10,835 nt of DNA from Actinomycetes bacterium. GTDB taxonomy: Bacteria; Actinomycetota; Actinomycetes; Propionibacteriales; Nocardioidaceae. The stretch covers positions 1-10,835 of the forward strand of contig JAHEXN010000097.1 of NCBI GenBank assembly GCA_023252095.1, in the 5' to 3' direction. The notes under the pieces are model-generated. The model saw only the letters and a program-made list of their open reading frames with translations. It was not told where the DNA came from and did not search any database. A program made the translations under genes and the position numbers. Positions 6,276 to 10,835 of this stretch are shown one piece after another; position 1 is the stretch's first letter; every line of letters begins with the position of its first letter.

Positions 6276-6315
6276 GGGACGGACCCCGCCCGCCCGGGGA
6301 CGGTCCCGCGGGCGG
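6276..6315. promoter_or_regulatory. Paired palindromes upstream of the ABC operon: candidate operator
   Basis: Two near-identical 11-mers, GGGACGGACCC at 6276-6286 and GGGACGGTCCC at 6297-6307, are 21 bp apart start to start, about two helical turns. The second is a perfect palindrome around one central base and lies inside a further inverted repeat, CCGCCCGC (6286-6293) with GCGGGCGG (6308-6315). The block sits 24 bases before the -10 box. It may bind the adjacent NarL-type regulator. The hairpin could instead help end the regulator transcript, although no T-run follows. Confidence 0.5.
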
Positions 6316-6338
6316 ACGATCGCGGGTCCGGTTCTTCC

Positions 6339-6344
6339 TAGCGT
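6339..6344 (+). promoter_or_regulatory. -10 box of the ABC transporter operon
   Basis: TAGCGT followed by 7 bases and ATG at 6352. No Shine-Dalgarno sequence is seen before this ATG, so a leaderless message is likely. Confidence 0.55.
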
Positions 6345-6351
6345 TGCGGAC

Positions 6352-7179
6352 ATGAACCAGACCACCTCAGCCCGACCGTCCCCGCCCTCTCCGTCCCCGG
6401 CCCCCGAGGCCGCCGCCGCGGCCCGCGGACTCTCGCGCACCTACGGCTCGGGACCGACCGCGGTCCACGCTCTTCACGAGGTCGACCTGGACCTGCCGCG
6501 TGGACGCTTCACCGCCGTGATGGGTCGCTCCGGGTCCGGCAAGTCGACCCTGATGCACTGCCTCGCGGGTCTCGACCAGCCGAGCGCCGGCACCGTCACG
6601 ATCGCCGGAACCACGATCACAGGTCTCGGCGACGACGACCTGACTCGCTTCCGTCGCGACCACCTCGGCTTCGTGTTCCAGGCGTTCAACCTGCTGCCGA
6701 TGCTCACGGCCCGCCAGAACGTGCTGCTGCCTCTGGAGCTCGGCGGCCGGCGCATCGACCGGGAGGTGCGGGCTCGGCTCGACCACGTCGTCGAGGTGCT
6801 CGACCTCGTCGATCGCCTGGACCACCGGCCCGGCGAGCTCTCCGGCGGCCAGCAGCAGCGCGTCGCGATCGCGCGAGCGCTCGTGAGCGAGCCCGACCTG
6901 GTGTTCGCCGACGAGCCGACCGGCAACCTCGACAGCGAGACGTCGGCCGAGGTCCTCGGGCTTCTCCGGCGCGGCGTGCACGAGCTCGGACAGACCGTCG
7001 TGATGGTGACCCACGAGCTCGAGGCCGCCGCGCACGCCGACGACGTCGTGGTGCTGGCCGACGGTCGCGTGCGTGAGCACCTGACGTCGCCGGACGCCGA
7101 GACCGTGACCCAGGCCCTTCTCGGTTCGGCACTGGACGGCTCGGCGCTGGGCGTCCCCGTGGGTGGTGGCACCCGATGA
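6352..7179 (+). CDS. ABC transporter ATP-binding protein (LolD/MacB type)
   Basis: A 275-residue ATPase that should power the FtsX-type permease encoded directly after it. Motifs in order are Walker A GRSGSGKST (about 59-67), the Q-loop in FVFQAFNLLP, signature LSGGQQQR, Walker B LVFADEPTGNLD with catalytic glutamate, and the H-loop histidine in VMVTHELEAA. FNLLPMLTARQNVLLPL and DEPTGNLDS are typical of the LolD/MacB/FtsE group, which moves lipoproteins, peptides or antimicrobials or does mechanical work in the envelope rather than import nutrients. The N-terminal 25 residues are a low-complexity proline-, serine- and alanine-rich lead. It is cytoplasmic and peripheral to the membrane. The stop overlaps the permease ATG by four bases. 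Confidence 0.95.
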   Translation: MNQTTSARPSPPSPSPAPEAAAAARGLSRTYGSGPTAVHALHEVDLDLPRGRFTAVMGRSGSGKSTLMHCLAGLDQPSAGTVTIAGTTITGLGDDDLTRFRRDHLGFVFQAFNLLPMLTARQNVLLPLELGGRRIDREVRARLDHVVEVLDLVDRLDHRPGELSGGQQQRVAIARALVSEPDLVFADEPTGNLDSETSAEVLGLLRRGVHELGQTVVMVTHELEAAAHADDVVVLADGRVREHLTSPDAETVTQALLGSALDGSALGVPVGGGTR

Positions 7180-9623
7180 GGACCGTGCTGCTCGCCTCCC
7201 TGCGGGTCCACACGCGGCGCTACGTCGCAGCGCTCCTGGCGGTCGGCCTCGCGGTCGCGTTCGTGGTCGCGACCGACGCGCTGTCGTCGGCCGCCCGCTC
7301 CGGGCTCAACGCCGGCGTCGGTGCGCCGTACGCGAGCGCGGACCTCGTGGTCGGCGAGTCCTACGGGATGTCGGTCGAGGACGAGGAGCGCGCGGGAGAG
7401 GTGGCCCGAGGTGCGGGCGGCTCGACCGCGACGATCGGCCGGGCGTGGGAGCAGCTCACGTCCGAGGACGGCCGTCAGCTCGATGCCGAGACGTCGATCG
7501 GCACCGTGTCGACGGACCAGGAGTTCCGCTGGCAGGAGGTCGTGTCGGGCCGTGCTCCGACCCGTGACGACGAGGCACTGGTCGACGAGCGTGCCGCGAC
7601 GTCGCGGAGCATCAAGGTCGGGGACACGTTGACGATCGGGTCCGGCTCCGACGTCCTCGAGGTCACCGTGGTCGGTGTCGCGGCTCCGGCGTCCTACCTG
7701 TCGGCGCCGGTCTACGTGCCCTGGGAGGCGCTCCGCGAGCTCCCCGGCGCGCAGCCTGACGTCGTGCTGGTCGACGCGGGCGCGTCCGGTGCCGACGTCG
7801 AGGCGCTCACCGCGGACCTGTCGAGCGCCGTGGGAACCTCCGTGCGACCCACGGCCGAGTTCGTCGACGAGCGCCGCACGCAGGTCAACGACGGCATCGA
7901 CGTCGTGTCCTACCTGGTGCTCGTGTTCGCGGCCGTCGCCGCCTTCGTGGCGGTCCTCGTCGTGGCCAACACCTTCACGATCCTGTTCGCCCAGCGTTCG
8001 CGGGACCTCGCGTTGCTGCGGGCCGTCGGCGCGCGCCGCAGGCAGCTGCTCCGAGCCGTGCGGCTCGAGGCGCTGCTGATCGGCGTGCTGGCCTCGACCG
8101 TGGGCCTGGTGGTCGGCGGCCTCGGAGGTCTCGGGATCACCGCAGCCGTCCGCGCCGTCGCCGGCCCTGAACGCATCGGCGCCGTCTCGTGGTCGCCCGG
8201 CTGGTGGGTCGCAGCCTTCGTCGGCGGTGTGCTCGTGACGGTCGTCGCGTCCTGGTGGCCCACCCGCTCGGTCGTGCGGATCAGCCCGCTCGCCGCCCTC
8301 CGCCCGGAGGAGCCGACGCACGCAGGCAGCGCGGTCGGACGCCGACGCATCGCTCTCGGGGTGGCGGTCGCCGCCCTCGGCGCGGTGCCGCTCGGCATCG
8401 GGATCGCGACGATGCACCTGTGGCTCGCGATGCTCGGGTGCTTCGCGACCTTCGTGGGCGTCCTGGTGCTCGGCCCGGTCCTGGTGCCGGCCGTCATTCG
8501 GCTCATCGGTCGCGGCCTCGGACGGTCGGGTGCCCCCGCGCGCCTCGCCGTCGACAACGCGGTCCGCAACCCGCGTCGCACGGCAGCGACCACGGCGTCG
8601 CTCCTCGTCGGCGTCACGCTCACCGCGACCGTCCTCACGGTCATGGCGACGGGGCGGGGCGCGATGGAGGCCGACATGGACCAGGAGCACCCGGTGGACC
8701 TGGTGCTCTCGTCCACGACGGCCGCCTCCGACACGGTGCTCGAGAAGGTCGCGGGAACCCAGGGCGTCGAGCAGGCGGTCGGGGTTCCGGGAACGACCGC
8801 GAGCGCGGGTGACCTCGGTGAGGTCGCGGTGCTCGCGCCCGACGACGCGACCTCCGCGGCCACGCGTGACGGTGGCGCGGCGTTGACGGTCGGAGCCGAC
8901 GAGGTCCTGGTGCCGTCTGACGCCAAGGGTCTGGGTGATGTCGGGATCCCGGAGCGCCTGACGCTCAAGGGTCCCGCGGGGGTCGTGGAGCTCACGACGC
9001 GCCTGGTCCCGAGCCGGTTCGGTGGTGCGTTCGTGGTGGCCCCGGCGACCCTGGAGCGACTGACGCCCGAGCCCGAGATGCAGGCCGTCTGGGCCCGCGC
9101 CGAGTCCGGTGCGGACGCCGACGACCTGGGCGGGTCCCTCGGACTGATCGCCCGCGAGGGCGGCCTCGAGCTGACCAACCAGCTCGACCGGAGGGCCTGG
9201 GTCGACGTGCAGCTCGACGTCCTGGTGGGTGCCGTCGTCGGTCTGCTCGGCATCGCGGTGCTGATCGCCCTTGCGGGAATCGGCAACACGCTCGGCCTGT
9301 CGGTGCTGGAGCGCGGACGTGAGAACGCGCTCGTGCGGGCCCTGGGACTGACGCGCGGTCAGCTGCGACGGTCGCTCGGCGTGGAGGGCCTGCTTCTGGC
9401 CGCTGCGGCCGGACTGCTCGGCACGGCGCTCGGCATCGGGTACGCGTGGGCCGGGGTCAGGACCGTGATCGACGTCGCGGTGCCCGACGCCACGATGGTC
9501 GTGCCATACGGGCAGCTCGCGCTCGTGGTGCTCGTCGCCGCCGTGGCCGGGCTCGTGGCCTGCATCGTGCCGGCCCGTCGTGCCGGCCGCATCGCCCCGG
9601 CCGAGGGCCTCGTGGCGGACTGA
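7176..9623 (+). CDS. ABC transporter permease with two FtsX domains (MacB-like, 815 aa)
   Basis: An 815-residue membrane protein made of two repeated halves. Each half has a helix, then a large extracytoplasmic MacB_PCD-like domain, then an FtsX bundle. The first half has a helix at about 18-33, the outside domain at 40-240, helices at 243-271, 299-325, 342-361, and a central linker with helices at 392-411 and 416-440. The second half has a helix at 474-491, the outside domain at 495-675, and helices at 683-707, 736-758, 779-799. FtsX signatures are RSRDLALLRAVGARRRQLLRAV (274-295) and, in the second half, ERGRENALVRALGLTRGQLRRSL (712-734). The ten-helix duplicated form is common in Gram-positive bacteria for export or defence against envelope-active compounds. 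Substrate unknown. It is joined to the ATPase by an ATGA overlap and ends before a strong hairpin at 9638. Confidence 0.93.
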   Translation: MRTVLLASLRVHTRRYVAALLAVGLAVAFVVATDALSSAARSGLNAGVGAPYASADLVVGESYGMSVEDEERAGEVARGAGGSTATIGRAWEQLTSEDGRQLDAETSIGTVSTDQEFRWQEVVSGRAPTRDDEALVDERAATSRSIKVGDTLTIGSGSDVLEVTVVGVAAPASYLSAPVYVPWEALRELPGAQPDVVLVDAGASGADVEALTADLSSAVGTSVRPTAEFVDERRTQVNDGIDVVSYLVLVFAAVAAFVAVLVVANTFTILFAQRSRDLALLRAVGARRRQLLRAVRLEALLIGVLASTVGLVVGGLGGLGITAAVRAVAGPERIGAVSWSPGWWVAAFVGGVLVTVVASWWPTRSVVRISPLAALRPEEPTHAGSAVGRRRIALGVAVAALGAVPLGIGIATMHLWLAMLGCFATFVGVLVLGPVLVPAVIRLIGRGLGRSGAPARLAVDNAVRNPRRTAATTASLLVGVTLTATVLTVMATGRGAMEADMDQEHPVDLVLSSTTAASDTVLEKVAGTQGVEQAVGVPGTTASAGDLGEVAVLAPDDATSAATRDGGAALTVGADEVLVPSDAKGLGDVGIPERLTLKGPAGVVELTTRLVPSRFGGAFVVAPATLERLTPEPEMQAVWARAESGADADDLGGSLGLIAREGGLELTNQLDRRAWVDVQLDVLVGAVVGLLGIAVLIALAGIGNTLGLSVLERGRENALVRALGLTRGQLRRSLGVEGLLLAAAAGLLGTALGIGYAWAGVRTVIDVAVPDATMVVPYGQLALVVLVAAVAGLVACIVPARRAGRIAPAEGLVAD

Positions 9624-9637
9624 CCCCGTCACGACGA

Positions 9638-9669
9638 ACCGGCCGCGGACCCCAAGGTCCGCGGCCGGT
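9638..9669. terminator. Hairpin between convergent genes, probable two-way terminator
   Basis: ACCGGCCGCGGACC (9638-9651), a 4-base loop CCAA, and the exact complement (9656-9669) form a perfect 14-bp stem. It lies 14 bases after the permease stop and 21 bases from the stop of the opposite-strand SDR gene. No T-run follows on either side, as is usual for high-GC actinobacterial hairpin terminators. Confidence 0.8.
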
Positions 9670-9690
9670 CCGACGTCTCTGCGCGTGTGG

Positions 9691-10359
9691 TCAGTGCGTC
9701 CCGGCGGTGGCCTGGGTGACGGCCTCGAGCACGGGGGTGGTGCCGCCCACGAGGTCCCACTGCTGGCGGACCGAGCGGCCGTCGTCGACGACCGCGGCGA
9801 TCGTCGAGGCGACGTCCTCCCGGGGGATCTGGCCCTTGGCGAGGTCGACGCCGAGCGTGACCTGGCCCGTGCCGGGGTCGTCGGTCAGGCCGCCCGGACG
9901 CAGGATCGTCCACGACAGGGAGGACTCGCGCAGGTGCGTGTCGGCGTCGCGCTTGGCCTCGACGTAGACACGCCAGACGTTCTCGACGTCGTCACCGAGC
10001 GGCTCGTCGACGCCGATCGCGGAGACCTGAACGAACCGCGCGATGCCGAGGGCCTCGGCGGCCTGGGCCGACCGGATGGACCCCTCGAGGTCGACCGTGC
10101 GCTTGCGGGCGGCGTTGCCGTCGGGCCCGCCGCCGGCCGCGAAGACGACGGCGTCCGCACCCTCGAGCGCGGCTTGCAACGCCTCGTCGTCGTCGGTCTC
10201 CAGATCGAACAGGCGGGTCTCGACACCGGCGGCCTGCAGCTCGTCGGCCTGCTCCTGGCGGCGGACGAGGGCACGGGGCTTGTGGCCGGCATGGATGAGC
10301 TTGGGATGAAGGAGGCGAGCGATCTGGCCCGCCCCTCCGACAACTGCGATGGTGGCCAT
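9691..10359 (-). CDS. Atypical short-chain dehydrogenase / NAD(P)-binding protein
   Basis: A 222-residue Rossmann-fold protein of the NAD(P)H-binding (SDR_a5-like, YwnB-like) group. The dinucleotide-binding loop is VVGGAGQIARLL (6-17), in which the usual last glycine of GxxGxxG is alanine (A14). R33 and R34 in LVRRQEQ after the second strand suggest preference for NADP. FDLETDD (51-57), VVFAAGGG (71-78) and VQVSAIGV (110-117) follow family order. A YxxxK pair, Y132 and K136 in VYVEAK, is present, and TILRPGGLTDD (151-161) is characteristic. It is cytoplasmic. The reaction is unknown; relatives include quinone-, flavin- or NADPH-sensing proteins as well as oxidoreductases. It is divergent from menC with only 40 bp between starts. 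ATG at 10359 is supported by TAGGCT 6 bases upstream. Confidence 0.88.
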   Translation of the reverse strand: MATIAVVGGAGQIARLLHPKLIHAGHKPRALVRRQEQADELQAAGVETRLFDLETDDDEALQAALEGADAVVFAAGGGPDGNAARKRTVDLEGSIRSAQAAEALGIARFVQVSAIGVDEPLGDDVENVWRVYVEAKRDADTHLRESSLSWTILRPGGLTDDPGTGQVTLGVDLAKGQIPREDVASTIAAVVDDGRSVRQQWDLVGGTTPVLEAVTQATAGTH

Positions 10360-10365
10360 GTCTCG

Positions 10366-10371
10366 AGCCTA
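10366..10371 (-). promoter_or_regulatory. -10 box of the SDR gene
   Basis: TAGGCT on the minus strand, then CGAGAC, then ATG. It is identical to the -10 box of the divergent menC gene and forms a 7-bp inverted repeat with it. Confidence 0.6.
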
Positions 10372-10387
10372 CGGTCGCTCGGGTGAC

Positions 10388-10393
10388 TAGGCT
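10388..10393 (+). promoter_or_regulatory. -10 box of menC
   Basis: TAGGCT, then CGTCGT, then GTG at 10400. Its counterpart on the other strand is at 10366-10371. With a 17-base spacer the -35 region of each promoter would lie almost exactly on the other's -10 box. Confidence 0.6.
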
Positions 10394-10399
10394 CGTCGT

Positions 10400-10835
10400 G
10401 TGATGCCGATCGTGTTCTCGCTGCCGCTGCGCGACCGGTTCCGTGGCATCACGCACCGCGAGGGCGTCCTGATCGAGGGCCCGGCGGGCTGGGGCGAGTT
10501 CGCCCCGTTCCTCGAGTACGGAGACGCGGAGGCCGTCCACTGGTGGACCGCGGCGCACGAGGCGGCCCACGTCGGGTGGCCCGAGCCGGTGCGGGCCCAG
10601 GTGCCGGTCAACTGCATCGTTCCGGCCGTCACGCCCGAGCGGGCCGCCGAGATCGTCCGGGCGTCCGGGTGCCGCACGGCCAAGGTCAAGGTCGCCGAGC
10701 AGGGCCAGGACCTCGCCGACGACCTCGCCCGCGTGGCAGCGGTGCGTGAGGCCCTGGGCCCCGACGGCCGAATCCGGGTCGAAGCGAACGGCGGGTGGGG
10801 CGCCACCGAGGCGTTCGTCGCGGTGCTCGCCCTCG
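10400..10835 (+). CDS. menC: o-Succinylbenzoate synthase MenC (5' part, cut by window edge)
   Basis: The first 145 codons of an enolase-superfamily enzyme that dehydrates SHCHC to o-succinylbenzoate, the substrate of the MenE encoded upstream. The translation from ATG at 10403 begins MPIVFSLPLRDRFRGI. Typical actinobacterial MenC features are FRGITHREGVLIEGPAGWGEFAPF, the catalytic-lysine pair K94 and K96 in TAKVKVAE, and the first metal-ligand site RVEANGGW (E127, where most relatives have aspartate). GTG at 10400 is preferred to ATG at 10403 because it lies 6 bases after TAGGCT, like the other leaderless starts; the two differ by one codon. The C-terminal half, with the other metal ligands and second catalytic lysine, is outside the window. 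Further men genes may follow. Confidence 0.92.
   Translation, partial: MMPIVFSLPLRDRFRGITHREGVLIEGPAGWGEFAPFLEYGDAEAVHWWTAAHEAAHVGWPEPVRAQVPVNCIVPAVTPERAAEIVRASGCRTAKVKVAEQGQDLADDLARVAAVREALGPDGRIRVEANGGWGATEAFVAVLAL

Noticed and set aside
6474..9632. A 1052-codon open frame on the minus strand, antisense to the ABC ATPase and permease
   Set aside because: It is a shadow of strongly GC-biased codons on the other strand. Its translation is dominated by R, D, H, G and Q, has no recognisable domain or hydrophobic core, and has no start signals, whereas the plus-strand proteins have complete motifs.

Overview
The window is very GC-rich, with GC-ending codons, leaderless-type promoters, compact gene spacing and frequent 4-base start/stop overlaps. 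It looks like a chromosomal segment of a high-GC actinobacterium. The mix of a short MenE, an actinobacterial MenC, DUF4229, a PLDc_N small membrane protein and a Cds1-like cysteine desulfhydrase suggests the Propionibacteriales (Nocardioidaceae, for example Aeromicrobium or Nocardioides). That placement is inferred from protein resemblance, not from a marker gene.

Layout. 1-119 (-): start of a truncated gene, perhaps a cytidine-deaminase-like protein. 140-394 (-): PLDc_N two-helix membrane protein. Divergent from these, 460-732 and 713-1789 (+) form a translationally coupled pair, a DUF4229 membrane protein and a PLP-dependent cysteine desulfhydrase. 1790-1970 is a gap between convergent genes and carries a four-arm palindromic element. 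1971-2879 (-): menA. Divergent from it, 2922-3143 and 3148-4140 (+) encode a 73-residue membrane protein and MenE. 4141-4320 holds a second multi-arm palindromic element, unrelated in sequence, and a promoter. 4321-6251 (+): histidine kinase and NarL-type response regulator overlapping by ATGA. 6252-6351: regulatory gap with two spaced palindromes. 6352-9623 (+): ABC ATPase and 815-residue double-FtsX permease, again overlapping by ATGA. 9638-9669: strong hairpin between convergent genes. 9691-10359 (-): atypical SDR / NAD(P)-binding protein. 10400-end (+): menC, cut by the window edge.

How it fits together. MenC makes o-succinylbenzoate, MenE activates it to the CoA ester, and MenA prenylates 1,4-dihydroxy-2-naphthoate, so this is part of a menaquinone locus. 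Between menE and menC sits a complete kinase-regulator-ABC module of the kind that senses and relieves cell-envelope or antimicrobial stress. Its real signal and substrate cannot be read from sequence. No gap between genes exceeds 300 bases; the largest two, about 180 bases each, are both largely filled by the palindromic elements.

Most notable. (1) Two intergenic elements of about 115 bp have the same plan, a perfect 18- or 20-bp terminal inverted repeat enclosing further degenerate copies of the same arm, but unrelated arm sequences. (2) Seven starts are preceded by TA(C/G)(C/G)(C/G)T exactly 6 or 7 bases upstream, which indicates leaderless transcripts and fixes several start codons. (3) The SDR and menC promoters are interlocked in 40 bp. 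(4) A twice-repeated GGGACGGWCCC at 21-bp spacing lies upstream of the ABC operon.
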